A DNA stretch of 64,000 nucleotides from Hyphomonas sp. Its GTDB lineage: Bacteria; Pseudomonadota; Alphaproteobacteria; Caulobacterales; Hyphomonadaceae. Made by a program: the position numbers and the translations under genes. This document shows positions 43,038-52,160 of this stretch, piece by piece. Each line of letters begins with the position of its first letter. The stretch's first letter is position 1. The notes under the pieces are model-generated. The model was not told the origin of the DNA, ran no database searches, and saw only the letters and a program-made list of their open reading frames with translations. The stretch is from positions 62,001 to 126,000 of the forward strand of contig NZ_WGLO01000010.1 in assembly GCF_016125515.1 (NCBI RefSeq), written 5' to 3'.

Positions 43038-43868
43038 TCAGGCCAGGCTGTTGGCCAGTGTACGGAACTCAGCCTGGGTCAGCGTTTCAGCGCGGGTGGT
43101 CGGGTCGATGCCGCAGGCGGCAAGCCACTCTTCGGCCTTCATGCCACGCTTTTTGGCGAACGGCTTCAGCGCGGCGCGCAGCATTTTGCGCCGTTGGCCA
43201 AAGGCGGCGCCGGCGATTTGCTCGAGCAGCTCGATATGCGCGAACCGCTTCTCCGGCGGCAGCGGCTCGAACACGGCGACAGCGCTGTCGACTTTCGGTG
43301 GCGGTCGGAAGGCGCCCGGCGGCAGGGTGAACGAGATGTACGGGCGGGTGACGGCCTGCGCGAGCACGGCCAATCGTCCGTAGGCGTCCGTATCCGGCTT
43401 GGCGCAGATCCGCTCGGCGACTTCCTTCTGGAACATCAGGGCCATCTCGCCGCGCCAGTCGCCCGCCTTCAGCCAGTCCACCAGCAAGGGCGTGCCGACA
43501 TTGTAGGGCAGGTTGGCGATGATCATGGCGGGGCCGCTGGCGCCGAGTTCGGCGAGTGTCTTGTCCCAGCGCACCTTGCGCGCGTCCTTCGCAATGACGA
43601 TCATCTGACCGCTTTTCGCTTCCGGCCAGTCCAGCAGTGCTTCGGAAAAGCGCGGGTCGGTTTCCACGGCGATGAGTTTGGCGGGATCCTCGTTGAGGAT
43701 GGCGCGCGTGAGGCCGCCCGGGCCCGGGCCGACTTCGATGACGGTGCGGCCCTTGGGGGAGCCTGCTGCATTGGCGGCGCGCTTCAGGATCGAGGGATCA
43801 AACAGGAAATGCTGGCCCAGCGCCTTGCGAGCGGGAGCGTCCGTGAGCGGATGATGTTCGTCGGTCAT
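43038..43868 (-). CDS. rsmA: 16S rRNA (adenine1518/1519-N6)-dimethyltransferase
   Basis: Dimethylates two adjacent adenines in helix 45 of 16S rRNA late in small-subunit assembly (KsgA). 276 residues: KALGQHFLFDPSILKR opens the fold, the SAM loop is EVGPGPG (residues 45-51), and the catalytic motif NLPY covers 119-122. The C-terminal lobe (FGQRRKMLRAALKPFA) is intact. Its start overlaps the pdxA stop by 4 bases. It is the last gene of lptD-surA-pdxA-rsmA. Confidence 0.95.
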   Translation of the reverse strand: MTDEHHPLTDAPARKALGQHFLFDPSILKRAANAAGSPKGRTVIEVGPGPGGLTRAILNEDPAKLIAVETDPRFSEALLDWPEAKSGQMIVIAKDARKVRWDKTLAELGASGPAMIIANLPYNVGTPLLVDWLKAGDWRGEMALMFQKEVAERICAKPDTDAYGRLAVLAQAVTRPYISFTLPPGAFRPPPKVDSAVAVFEPLPPEKRFAHIELLEQIAGAAFGQRRKMLRAALKPFAKKRGMKAEEWLAACGIDPTTRAETLTQAEFRTLANSLA

Positions 43869-44869
43869 GCGTATGGTTTCATTCGGTTGGCCGCGAACTC
43901 AGCGGCGAGGCGGAGCGCGGCGATCAGGCTGTCAGGGCGGCTGGTGCCGGCAGCAGCGGCGTCGTAGGCCGTGCCATGGTCCGGGCTGGTGCGCACGATG
44001 GGCAGGCCGAGAGTCGAATTCACGCCGCCCCAAAAGTCCAGCGTCTTGACCGGGATCAGGCCCTGGTCGTGGGTCATGGCGATCACGGCGTCATAGGCGC
44101 CCGAGAGGGCTTCGGCAAACACCGTATCGCCGGGGCGGGCCAGCGAGATGTCGATGCCGTCCGCCTGCAGACGATGCGCTGCCGGATTGATGATCTCCAC
44201 TTCCTCGCGCCCGATGGTGCCATCTTCGCCGGCATGGGGGTTGAGGCCCGAGAAGGCGAGGCGCGGCCGGGCAATGCCGAAGTCGCGGATGAGGGAAGTG
44301 TGCACGGCACGGGCAATCCGCTCCAGCCGTCCATCACCCAGTGCAGCCGGCACTGCGGCATGTGGCATGTGGATGGTGGCGAGGGCAACGCGCAGGCCGC
44401 CGCCGGTGAGCATCATAACGGGGCTGACGGCATGGCCGGCCTGCTCGCAGAGGTGCGCCACGAACTCCGTGTGCCCCGGAAAGCGAAAGCCTGTGCCGTA
44501 GAGCAGCGCCTTGTTGATCGGATTGGTTACAACGCCTGAGGCGCGCCCTTCAAGGGCATCAGCGACGGCAAGCTCGATGGCGCGGACGATGGCGGGCGCT
44601 GCGGCGGCGTCCGGGACGCCGGGCGCGACCGGGGGGACATTGGGCAGGGCGATCACGGGAAGGGCGCGGGCGAATACGCCAGAGGCTTCAGCGGGCGATG
44701 CGATCACCTGCACGGGCGCGCCGCGCACGAGCTTCGGGTCACCGATCAGGTAGAAGGCGGCGCCGGATTCCCGGTGCAACGCCTGCCAGGCGGCGCCTGA
44801 GATGGACGGACCGCAGCCGGCGGGGTCGCCCATCGTCAGGGCCAGGGAAAGGGGCAAACGGGTGCTCAC
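43865..44869 (-). CDS. pdxA: 4-hydroxythreonine-4-phosphate dehydrogenase
   Basis: NAD-dependent step of the DXP-dependent pyridoxal-phosphate pathway. 334 residues with the family stretches TMGDPAGCGPSI, VVTNPINKALLYGTGFRFPGHTEFVAHLC (metal-site His), FSGLNPHAGEDG (His) and VIAMTHDQGLIPVKTLDF (His), then TSPDHGTAYD. Start ATG follows the surA gene by 50 bases; its stop overlaps the rsmA start by 4. This order is a strong synteny marker. Confidence 0.95.
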   Translation of the reverse strand: MSTRLPLSLALTMGDPAGCGPSISGAAWQALHRESGAAFYLIGDPKLVRGAPVQVIASPAEASGVFARALPVIALPNVPPVAPGVPDAAAAPAIVRAIELAVADALEGRASGVVTNPINKALLYGTGFRFPGHTEFVAHLCEQAGHAVSPVMMLTGGGLRVALATIHMPHAAVPAALGDGRLERIARAVHTSLIRDFGIARPRLAFSGLNPHAGEDGTIGREEVEIINPAAHRLQADGIDISLARPGDTVFAEALSGAYDAVIAMTHDQGLIPVKTLDFWGGVNSTLGLPIVRTSPDHGTAYDAAAAGTSRPDSLIAALRLAAEFAANRMKPYA

Positions 44870-44919
44870 GCGGGCGATGTCGCGCCAATCGGCACGTCAG
44901 GCAAGCGCGATTTCGCGGA

Positions 44920-46167
44920 TCAACGGTAGATGATGGTCGCGTCGCGGCGGGAATTGCGCAATTCGCGCTCCGAAATCATCGCCAGTTCGCGCGACTTGAT
45001 GGAGTTCTTGAGGTCTTCCTTGGAGGGAAGGGCCTCGGCGCCATCTTCGCGTTTGCAGACGTACATCACGGCGAGGCCGCTGCCGACGGCGAACACTTCT
45101 GTCGGGCTGCCCACAGCGGTGGCCAGCACCAGTTCGCGTCCTTCGGGGCCGAGTTCCTCGACATCGATTTCCGGCAGGTCCTGGTTGCGCAGCTCGGATT
45201 TCGAATTGGCGACCGACTGGACGTCCTCGCAGGATGTGATGCGGCTCATGGCTTCGCGGATGGTCTCGTCCTTGCCGTCGGTGGCCACGAGACGCTTCAG
45301 GTCAACCTTGGTGGTCGGCTGGCTGGGTTCACGCTTGGCGGACACTGTGAGGATGTAAACGCCCGTTTCGACCGCGATGGGCGGCAGAAGCGCGGGAACC
45401 GTCGCGCCGGCCACGGCTTCGGAGAGGCCGGGGGCGAGGTCGTCCGCCGTCACCCAGCCCATGTCGCCGCCGGTTGCGGCGGTCGGGGCCGAGGAGATGC
45501 GCTGCGCAGCGACACGGAAATCGGCGCCATTCTGCAGTTGCTGGACAATCGAATCGGCCGCCTTCAGGGCTTCGGCCCGGGTCTCTTCGTCGGGTGCGTA
45601 AAGGAAGATCTCGCTGACGCGGTACTGGGTTTTCTTGGACGCCGTACGCAGGCGCTCCAGCTGGTCGTCGACCTGACTGTCGGACACGCGTATGCGCGAA
45701 CCGTAAAGGCCACTCATCAGGCGGTTCCAGGCGATCTCGGCCCGGATCTGCTCTTCGAGGCTGACCGGGTTCACCCCGGCAGACAGTAGCTGCTGGCGCA
45801 GGCCGTCGGCGCCGAGGCCGCCTTCGGAAGCCATACTGGCAAGTTCCGCATCGATTTCGCGGCGGTCCACTTCGACTTCGAATTCGGCCACGCGGTCGAG
45901 CTGGAGGCGTTCATCGATGAGCTGTTCGAGGGCCTGGCCGGTGATCTGCTGGATCTGTTCGGCGGTGGGCTGCTGCCGGCCGAGCGTCAGCATCAGCAGG
46001 CGGGCGCGCTGGCGGACGTCCGAATAGGAAATCGGCTTGTCGTTCACGATGGCCGCGATGCCTTCGAGTTGGAGACGGTTCTCGTCCGGCGCCGCTTCGG
46101 GCGCCTGTGCCATTGCAACGGGGGCGCTCATTGCCACCAGAGCCGCCATCAGGACTGCACGCACCAT
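44920..46167 (-). CDS. surA: SurA-type periplasmic chaperone / peptidyl-prolyl isomerase
   Basis: Exported folding factor for outer-membrane proteins, including LptD encoded just upstream. The 415-residue protein begins MVRAVLMAALVAMSAPVAMAQAPEA, a signal peptide. The SurA N-terminal domain contains IAAIVNDKPISYSDVRQRARLL and EQLIDERLQLDRVAEFEVEVD; a parvulin domain follows (VSEIFLYAPDEE ... GGDMGWVTADDLAPGLSEAV ... ETGVYILTVSAKR). Only one parvulin domain is evident, against two in E. coli; single-domain forms are usual in alphaproteobacteria. The gap to lptD is 139 bases with a 5-bp GC hairpin only. Confidence 0.87.
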   Translation of the reverse strand: MVRAVLMAALVAMSAPVAMAQAPEAAPDENRLQLEGIAAIVNDKPISYSDVRQRARLLMLTLGRQQPTAEQIQQITGQALEQLIDERLQLDRVAEFEVEVDRREIDAELASMASEGGLGADGLRQQLLSAGVNPVSLEEQIRAEIAWNRLMSGLYGSRIRVSDSQVDDQLERLRTASKKTQYRVSEIFLYAPDEETRAEALKAADSIVQQLQNGADFRVAAQRISSAPTAATGGDMGWVTADDLAPGLSEAVAGATVPALLPPIAVETGVYILTVSAKREPSQPTTKVDLKRLVATDGKDETIREAMSRITSCEDVQSVANSKSELRNQDLPEIDVEELGPEGRELVLATAVGSPTEVFAVGSGLAVMYVCKREDGAEALPSKEDLKNSIKSRELAMISERELRNSRRDATIIYR

Positions 46168-46306
46168 TCAACAACCTCCGTGGAATTCCGGTTCGCGGAA
46201 CCCTTTATATGCTTCCCGAAGACCTTACAAATCCCCGCCCCCCGCGCAACGCGGGAGCACAGTAAGCCATGATTTGTTGCAGTTTTCAGGCCGCAGGCGA
46301 ACCAGA

Positions 46307-48496
46307 TCAGTCGAACTCGCTCGATCCGAAGTTACCCAGCGATTTCAAGGTGAACCGGAACTGGATGTTTTCCGACGGGCCAAGCGTACGGTCGCGCAAC
46401 TCGTTGCGGCTGTAGATCAGCTCGAAGCGCGAGCAATCGTCGGAATAGGCGAGGCCGATGGACTGACGGGCGTCGATGTCATCCGTGATATCGCGCAGCT
46501 GGCCGAAGATCAGCGAGTACTGCTTGGTGACCTGCACTTCGCCCTGAAGGTAGATGCCTTCATCGGCCGTGCCCGTCGGGCTGATCCGCGGGTCGATCTT
46601 GTAATATTGGCCGACGGCCCGGAACCGGCTGAAGGAGGTCGAAAACCGCAGGTCCAGTCGGTTAAGGGAGTATTCCTCATCATCGAGGCGCATGCGGCTG
46701 GAGACGCGCAGCGCGCGGCCAAGGTCAACCGACGAGGCCACCACCCAGTCCGACGATGTGCCATCGAGGTTGGAAGCGACATCGAAAGCGGCGTCGGGGC
46801 GCGAGCGCCAACGGCGGCCGACCGTGGTGCTGAGTTCGACGCCGTTCTTCCAGATCGCCCGGCCGGTCAGGCCGGCGCTGACCTTCCCGTCGCCCTCGTA
46901 GAGGTCATAATTGTCGAAGCCATTGGCCTGGTAGAGGTTCGATTCATCGAACTCGTAGAGCTGGCTGTCCTCGATGGGGATCGCCGAATCATTGACGTTC
47001 GAGAAGCCCCAGGCGGCCATGACCGCCGGTTCCAGCATCAGGTCGACAGTCTTGCCGGGCCGGTACAGCGGATAGGCGAACTTGGCGCCGGCATTGCCGA
47101 CGGCCCGCGTGACATCGGGCTCACCGCTGACGGCTTCGTCCAACGCGTAATAGTCGCCGCGGATCTCGGCAAAGGGCTCAAAGGTCACGCCGCCGGGAAG
47201 CAGGTTGAAGTCGCGCCATTCGCCGCCGACGCTGACGCGCTGGCTGTCGGCGCCGACGTCGCGTGTGATTACGGCCGAGGAAACTTCTGCCTTGGCAAAG
47301 CCGTAGCTGCCAAGGTTCCAGTTCTTTTCGGCATAAAGCAGCGGCGACACGGTGGGCAGGCGGCTGGCATCGTCAACGCCCCTCAGGCCCTGGAACTGCA
47401 GGACTGCAGCGTCAGCGTAATAGTCGTCGCCCTGGCCGACGGCATAGAGCTGCGACAGCAGGCGGCGGGGCTGGTTCGAATACAGGCCGCGCTTGTCGTT
47501 CTGGCCGTCGATATCGTAGCGGCGGTCGTAGAGGTCGTCCGTCTGGCTCTCGACGGCAAAGCCCCATATCCATTCCGGCGAGAGCGCGAAGGCGCCGTTG
47601 GCGTAGACGTGGCCGCGGAATTTCTCTTCGCCGAAGCGCACGCCGTCGCTGTCGAAATCGGCCTCTTCAGTAAAGCTCGTCTCGATATTCAAGGCGCCGG
47701 AATAGAAGCGTTTGCGGTATTCGAGATTGAGAACAGGGTTCACGTTTTCCGACAGCAGCGGTGCGATCGTCAGGTCCGAATAATCGGAGATCGCCCAGTA
47801 GTAGGGCTGTTTGTAGAAGGTGCCGAGTTTCGAGGACACGCCAGCATTCGGAATGAGCAGGCCCGAGCGGCGGTCCGAGTTCGGATCGGGGTGGGCCAGA
47901 TAAGGCAGATAGAAGACCGGGATGCCGGCCACCTCGACCACCGCATCGCGGTAGGAGATCATCTGGCTCTGTTCGTCCAGCACTGCGCGGCGGGCACGGA
48001 TGGCCCAAGTCGGCGTTTTCTTTTCCTCGCAAACCTCGCAGGACGTGTAGACGACCTGATCGAGCGCGTTGATGCCGTCGGGCCGGCGGATTGCGGAGTT
48101 CGCAGCGACGCTGGCGCCTTGCGCAAGGCGCGCCGAGAAGCCGATGGCGTAGCCGTCCGAAAGGTTCGAGCCGACCTCGACTTCGTCAGCGAACTGTTGC
48201 GAGCCGTCGGTGTCGATGATCACGACATTGCCGTTGGCGCGCACCTTTTCGGTGGTGCGGTTATAGACAAGCCGGTCGGCGCGCAGGATGCGGCCTTGAT
48301 ACAGGGCTTCAACATTGCCCTCGGCAACGAGGCTGTTCTCTTCTCGCAGTTCGTAGACCGTGTCGGCTTCGAGAATCACCCGCTCATCGACGGTTTCGGT
48401 TGCGGGTGCGGTTTCGCTGGTGCCGGCGTCCTCGGCATAGGCAGCAAAGGGCAGCACCGCGGAAAATCCGGCGAGCAGGGCGTATTGGGACCACAT
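46307..48496 (-). CDS. lptD: LPS-assembly outer-membrane protein LptD
   Basis: Beta-barrel that inserts lipopolysaccharide into the outer leaflet with LptE. ATG 48496 gives about 729 residues with the signal peptide MWSQYALLAGFSAVLPFAAYAEDA; a GTG 15 bases upstream is possible. An OstA-like jellyroll follows (ILEADTVYELREENSLVAEGNVEALYQGRILRADRLVYNRTTEKVRANGNV), then the C-terminal LptD barrel with paired cysteines in VYTSCEVCEEKK and near the end (YSDDCSRFELIYSRNELRD), needed for disulfide maturation. It heads lptD-surA-pdxA-rsmA; 166 bases separate it from the upstream gene. Confidence 0.93.
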   Translation of the reverse strand: MWSQYALLAGFSAVLPFAAYAEDAGTSETAPATETVDERVILEADTVYELREENSLVAEGNVEALYQGRILRADRLVYNRTTEKVRANGNVVIIDTDGSQQFADEVEVGSNLSDGYAIGFSARLAQGASVAANSAIRRPDGINALDQVVYTSCEVCEEKKTPTWAIRARRAVLDEQSQMISYRDAVVEVAGIPVFYLPYLAHPDPNSDRRSGLLIPNAGVSSKLGTFYKQPYYWAISDYSDLTIAPLLSENVNPVLNLEYRKRFYSGALNIETSFTEEADFDSDGVRFGEEKFRGHVYANGAFALSPEWIWGFAVESQTDDLYDRRYDIDGQNDKRGLYSNQPRRLLSQLYAVGQGDDYYADAAVLQFQGLRGVDDASRLPTVSPLLYAEKNWNLGSYGFAKAEVSSAVITRDVGADSQRVSVGGEWRDFNLLPGGVTFEPFAEIRGDYYALDEAVSGEPDVTRAVGNAGAKFAYPLYRPGKTVDLMLEPAVMAAWGFSNVNDSAIPIEDSQLYEFDESNLYQANGFDNYDLYEGDGKVSAGLTGRAIWKNGVELSTTVGRRWRSRPDAAFDVASNLDGTSSDWVVASSVDLGRALRVSSRMRLDDEEYSLNRLDLRFSTSFSRFRAVGQYYKIDPRISPTGTADEGIYLQGEVQVTKQYSLIFGQLRDITDDIDARQSIGLAYSDDCSRFELIYSRNELRDRTLGPSENIQFRFTLKSLGNFGSSEFD

Positions 48497-48661
48497 TGCC
48501 AAAAGTTTCACCCTCAGTCTGCCGTCATTGAGCGCGGCCTGTCTTCCCCTGCAGGACCGTGCCGACGTCAGGGAAGGCTTAGAGTCGATCCAGCGGGCCG
48601 TCCAGCCATGGCGCAGCCACGGCCTGCTTTTGCCCGCCGGGACGGTGCACACAGGCCACAG

Positions 48662-48859
48662 CTAAACCGCGCGGGCCAAAAGTCCGCCCGGATAGGACAG
48701 CGCCTCTCCGGCGAGCTCCAACTCTCTCGCGACGGCGCTGCACTGGGCTGGATTGAGCCCTGCGGCACGGGCGATCTCGTCGAGGGGCATAGGGTGCGGG
48801 CCGACGGCCTGGCGCACCCCGTCTCGCCGCTCGGTCTCGTTCAGCCGGCGTGGGCTCAT
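48662..48859 (-). CDS. lone DprA-type winged-helix domain (dprA remnant)
   Basis: A 65-residue protein, MSPRRLNETERRDGVRQAVG then PHPMPLDEIARAAGLNPAQC, then AVARELELAGEALSYPGG, which matches the C-terminal winged helix of DNA-processing protein DprA and nothing else of that protein. In related genomes full-length dprA (about 370 residues) follows plsY; here the SAM-like and Rossmann DprA domains are absent. The ATG overlaps the plsY stop as ATGA, so it is positioned to be translated with plsY. It may be an internal-deletion remnant or a retained small gene. Confidence 0.6.
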   Translation of the reverse strand: MSPRRLNETERRDGVRQAVGPHPMPLDEIARAAGLNPAQCSAVARELELAGEALSYPGGLLARAV

Positions 48860-49476
48860 TCTTCCGGCTTGGCTTTCGACTTTCCGAAGCGCGGCTCGGT
48901 TCCCGAGAGGAGCCGGCCGATGTTCGCGCGGTGAGTCCAGAACACCAGGACGGACAGAAGCGAGAGCCCGGCCAGGATCACCGGATTGCGCTCTCCGAGA
49001 AGGTAGGCACCCGGCGGCACCGCGATGGCGGCGCAGAGGGCCGAGAGTGACGAAATGCGCGTCAGCGCAAAGACGCCAAGCCAGACGGGCGCACCGATCA
49101 GGAGGCCTTTGAGGGGGGTGATGAAGATCAGCAGGCCGGCATAGGTGGCGACGCCCTTGCCGCCTTTGAAGCCGAGCCAGACGGGATAGCAGTGGCCGAT
49201 GAACGCGCTGGCGCCTGCGATGACGCCGGCCTCGGGACCGGCCACTATCGAGAAGCCGAGCGCGGCGAGGCCCGCTTTCAGGCTGTCGAGCAGGAAGGTG
49301 GCGAGGGCGAGATCCTTGCGGCCGGTGCGCAGCACGTTGGTGGCGCCGATGCTGTGCGAGCCGATAGCGCGGATGTCACCGAGACCGGCGGCCTTGGTGA
49401 TCACCAGCCCGAACGGGACTGACCCCGCCAGATAGCCGACGAGCGACGCAAGTGCGTAGATGGCCCATTCCGGCAT
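48856..49476 (-). CDS. plsY: glycerol-3-phosphate acyltransferase PlsY
   Basis: Integral membrane acyltransferase that uses acyl-phosphate to acylate glycerol-3-phosphate, first step of phospholipid synthesis. 206 residues, multiple membrane helices. The three conserved motifs are recognisable: GSVPFGLVITK (motif 1), SHSIGATNVLRTG (motif 2 region) and YPVWLGFKGGKGVATYAG (motif 3). It follows the pyrimidine genes in the same direction and overlaps the DprA-like fragment by 4 bases. Confidence 0.93.
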   Translation of the reverse strand: MPEWAIYALASLVGYLAGSVPFGLVITKAAGLGDIRAIGSHSIGATNVLRTGRKDLALATFLLDSLKAGLAALGFSIVAGPEAGVIAGASAFIGHCYPVWLGFKGGKGVATYAGLLIFITPLKGLLIGAPVWLGVFALTRISSLSALCAAIAVPPGAYLLGERNPVILAGLSLLSVLVFWTHRANIGRLLSGTEPRFGKSKAKPEE

Positions 49477-49552
49477 GGTGGTGTGTTCCTCGCCCGTCCC
49501 TGATGGGGCAAGGTGTAGTCAGGCCCGGCAGAGGCGGCAAGGGGCGGGCGGA

Positions 49553-49912
49553 TTACTTGGTCGGGCTCCAGCCGATCACCAGCGCCAGGAGGGCGAGGAC
49601 AGTGGACACAAGCCCTCCGATTCCCAAGACCGACCAGAGCCGTTTCTGCGGCAGCAAGACGGCATCGAGTTCGTCGCGCAGTGCTTGATTGTCAGCCTGA
49701 CCCGCGCGTTCAAGCGCCGCATAGATGCCGCCCGTCGAGCCGACCGTTGCGGCATCCGCGTACACACTCGCTGCGCCCCCAGCGATGCCAAAGACAGCGA
49801 TGAGATCAGGATGAGCAGGTAGGCTTTGCTCGAGCGCAGGCTGCGTCCTCCAACCAAATGGTGCGGACAGGGTGGCACACTTATCGCTCGAACACAGTCC
49901 TGCCACCGACAA
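49553..49912 (-). CDS. small membrane protein, probably frameshifted
   Basis: No known family. The open frame from 49912 overlaps the end of pyrC' by 32 bases and encodes an Ala-rich helical region and a C-terminal membrane helix (LWSVLGIGGLVSTVLALLALVIGW). Its first 40 residues look non-coding. In another frame, 49843-49807 reads LRSSKAYLLILIS after a good GGAGGA site, the start of a signal peptide; joining it at about 49808 to AVFGIAGGAASVYADAATVG of this frame makes a complete signal peptide. A 2-base insertion (TC duplicated in GATCTCATC) would explain the split. The ATG also seems lost (CTG in its place). Treat as a gene in decay or a sequencing error. Confidence 0.4.
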   Translation of the reverse strand: MSVAGLCSSDKCATLSAPFGWRTQPALEQSLPAHPDLIAVFGIAGGAASVYADAATVGSTGGIYAALERAGQADNQALRDELDAVLLPQKRLWSVLGIGGLVSTVLALLALVIGWSPTK

Positions 49913-51161
49913 ACGTGCGCATCACCCGGCCCTGCAGCCTGCGCCCGTCGAATGGTGAGTTGTTCGAACGCGAGAGCAGGTGGTCGCGGTCGCAGAGCCA
50001 GGGTTTACCGGGATCGAAGAGGATCAGGTCGGCAGGGGCATTCCTGGCAATTCGGCCCTGCGGCAGGCCGAGAATGGAGGCTGGGCCGATGGTGACCGGA
50101 GTGAGCGCCTCAATCATCGACAGCTCGCCTTCCGCCACCAGTGTCAGCAAGCAGGGTAGAACTGTCTCGAGCCCCGCGGCGCCGAACGTCGCCTCACCGA
50201 AGGGCAGGCGCTTTTCTTCTGGGGGCTGAGGATCGTGCGCAGAGACGACGGCGTTAATCGACCCTTCCTTCAGGCACTGGATCAGTGTCTTGCGCATCTG
50301 CTCTGTGCGGAAGGGCGGGTTGACCTTGCAATAGGTGAGGTAGTCGCCGACATCGAGCTCGTTGAAGAACAGGGAATGGGCGGCGACCGTGGTGAAGACC
50401 TTTGCGCCCCGGCCGCGTGCGATGTCTGCGATGTCGAGCGTGCGCTGGGTGGTGACCTGATCGAGGATCAGCGCGCAGCCGGTCTGCTCGGCGAGTGTCA
50501 CGTCGCGCATGGCGCCGATCCATTCGGCTTCGACCGGGATGCCGGACAGGCCATTTCGGGCCGCAAATTCGCCCGCGTTCATCACGCCGCCACCGGCCAG
50601 TGAGCGATCATCGGGACGCGACATCACGATGGCGCCGCGGCTGGCGGCGTAGGCCATCGCGCGCTTCATCACCTGCGCGCTGGCGATCGGCCAGTCGCCA
50701 TTGGTGAACAGCACGGCGCCGGCTTCGGCCATCATGCCGATCTCGGACATCGCTTCGCCCGCGAGGCCGACCGACAGACCGCCCGCCGGATAGACACGCG
50801 CGAACGCCGTTTCGCGGCCCCGCTCGGCAATGAACTGCACCAGCGCCACATCGTCGATGACGGGGCGCGTGTCGGGCATCACGACGAGGCTGGTAATGCC
50901 GCCGGAGAGGGCGGCGCGTGAGGCGGTGGCGAGCGTTTCCTTGTGCTCCCCGCCGGGTTCTCCGGTCTTGGCGCGCAGGTCGATCAGGCCGGGCGCGAGG
51001 CAGAGGCCGCCGGCATCGATGGTCTCGGAGGCGCCGCTGAAGGACACACCCGTTCCTGTACGGAATTCCTTGATAATGCCCCGGTCGATGAGCACGCCGC
51101 CGGGTGCATCCGTGCCGGTGGCCGGATCAATGAGGTGGGCATTCACGATTTCGAGGCTCAT
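49881..51161 (-). CDS. pyrX: inactive dihydroorotase-like subunit (PyrC'/PyrX)
   Basis: A 426-residue amidohydrolase-fold protein coupled to aspartate carbamoyltransferase (its ATG overlaps the pyrB stop by 4 bases). In active dihydroorotases the sequence PGxxDxHxHxREPG supplies two metal histidines; here it reads [20 protein letters not shown], with both missing. The later ligands are also replaced (SRPDD for the H-x-E-D site, LILDQVTTQ for the HxCHxST strand, [11 protein letters not shown] for the SDHAPH site). It is therefore catalytically dead, like PyrC' of Pseudomonas, which only structures the ATCase complex. A working dihydroorotase must be encoded elsewhere. Confidence 0.88.
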   Translation of the reverse strand: MSLEIVNAHLIDPATGTDAPGGVLIDRGIIKEFRTGTGVSFSGASETIDAGGLCLAPGLIDLRAKTGEPGGEHKETLATASRAALSGGITSLVVMPDTRPVIDDVALVQFIAERGRETAFARVYPAGGLSVGLAGEAMSEIGMMAEAGAVLFTNGDWPIASAQVMKRAMAYAASRGAIVMSRPDDRSLAGGGVMNAGEFAARNGLSGIPVEAEWIGAMRDVTLAEQTGCALILDQVTTQRTLDIADIARGRGAKVFTTVAAHSLFFNELDVGDYLTYCKVNPPFRTEQMRKTLIQCLKEGSINAVVSAHDPQPPEEKRLPFGEATFGAAGLETVLPCLLTLVAEGELSMIEALTPVTIGPASILGLPQGRIARNAPADLILFDPGKPWLCDRDHLLSRSNNSPFDGRRLQGRVMRTFVGGRTVFER

Positions 51162-52105
51162 GCGCGCCCTCCTGCGAGCAGGTGAAGAACCGCTTCGCGC
51201 ACGGCAACACCCATTTCGACCTGCTGGGTGATAACCGAACGTTCGCCATCGGCGATGGAACTTTCGATCTCGACCCCGCGGTTCATCGGACCGGGGTGCA
51301 TGACGATGCCATCCGGCTTGGCGAGGGCGAGACGGTCGGCCGTGAGGCCGAAATAGCGGAAGTATTCGCGCTGGCTCGGCAGGAAGCTGCCATTCATGCG
51401 CTCCAGCTGGAGGCGCAGCATCATCACCACGTCTGCGCCGGGCAAGGCCTGGTCAAAGTCCGTGCCCGCACTTTCGGCGCCCCATGTGTCCGTACCCGGA
51501 GGGATCAGTGTGCGTGGGCCGCAAAGATGGACGCGTGCGCCCATCAGGTGCAGCGCCATCGTGGTGGAACGCGCCACGCGGCTGTGGGCGATGTCGCCGC
51601 AGATGACGACCTTGAGGCCCTCGATACGGCGCTTCACGCGGCGGATGGTCAGCAGGTCCAGCAGGGCCTGCGTCGGGTGTTCGTGCGTGCCGTCGCCGGC
51701 ATTGATCACCGCGCAATCGACCTTGCGGGAGAGCAGTTTCGCGCCGCCCGAGGCAGAGTGGCGCACGACCAGCGCATCCGGTTTCATCGCGTTCAGCGTC
51801 ATCGCCGTGTCGATCAGGGTCTCGCCCTTCTTCACGCTCGAATTGGCGACCGGCATCGACACCACATCCGCGCCCAGACGGCGGGCGGCGATCTCGAAGC
51901 TGGACATGGTACGAGTCGAGTTCTCGAAGAACAAGTTTACCACGGTCTTGCCGGTGAGGACCGGCTCGGGCCTAAGGCCCTTGCGTGTGGCCTCGGCATA
52001 AGTGTCCGCCAAGTCTAATATGTGAGCAATATCAAGGGGGTGAAGGCCTTCGATTCCCAGCAAATGGTCGTGCCGGAAGGTGTAGTCTGCGTGCGCCGCT
52101 GCCAT
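51158..52105 (-). CDS. pyrB: aspartate carbamoyltransferase, catalytic subunit
   Basis: First committed step of pyrimidine synthesis, carbamoyl-phosphate plus aspartate. ATG 52105 (GAAGGGG upstream) gives 315 residues; an ATG 51 bases upstream adds an unrelated leader. The carbamoyl-phosphate site [13 protein letters not shown] (STRT at 63-66), [12 protein letters not shown] and [12 protein letters not shown] are intact. No pyrI regulatory subunit is nearby, so a PyrB-PyrC' dodecamer as in pseudomonads is expected (inference from the family). Confidence 0.95.
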   Translation of the reverse strand: MAAAHADYTFRHDHLLGIEGLHPLDIAHILDLADTYAEATRKGLRPEPVLTGKTVVNLFFENSTRTMSSFEIAARRLGADVVSMPVANSSVKKGETLIDTAMTLNAMKPDALVVRHSASGGAKLLSRKVDCAVINAGDGTHEHPTQALLDLLTIRRVKRRIEGLKVVICGDIAHSRVARSTTMALHLMGARVHLCGPRTLIPPGTDTWGAESAGTDFDQALPGADVVMMLRLQLERMNGSFLPSQREYFRYFGLTADRLALAKPDGIVMHPGPMNRGVEIESSIADGERSVITQQVEMGVAVREAVLHLLAGGRA

Positions 52106-52160
52106 GAAGGCCCCTTCGATTTGCGGCGGTTTAGGCGCGATTCCGGTGCGGAGCAAGCCT

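Noticed and set aside
46037-48934. Very long open frame on the + strand (965 codons) opposite lptD and surA
   Set aside because: It is the GC-skewed mirror of LptD coding sequence; no domain or signal appears, whereas the reverse strand shows full LptD motifs.
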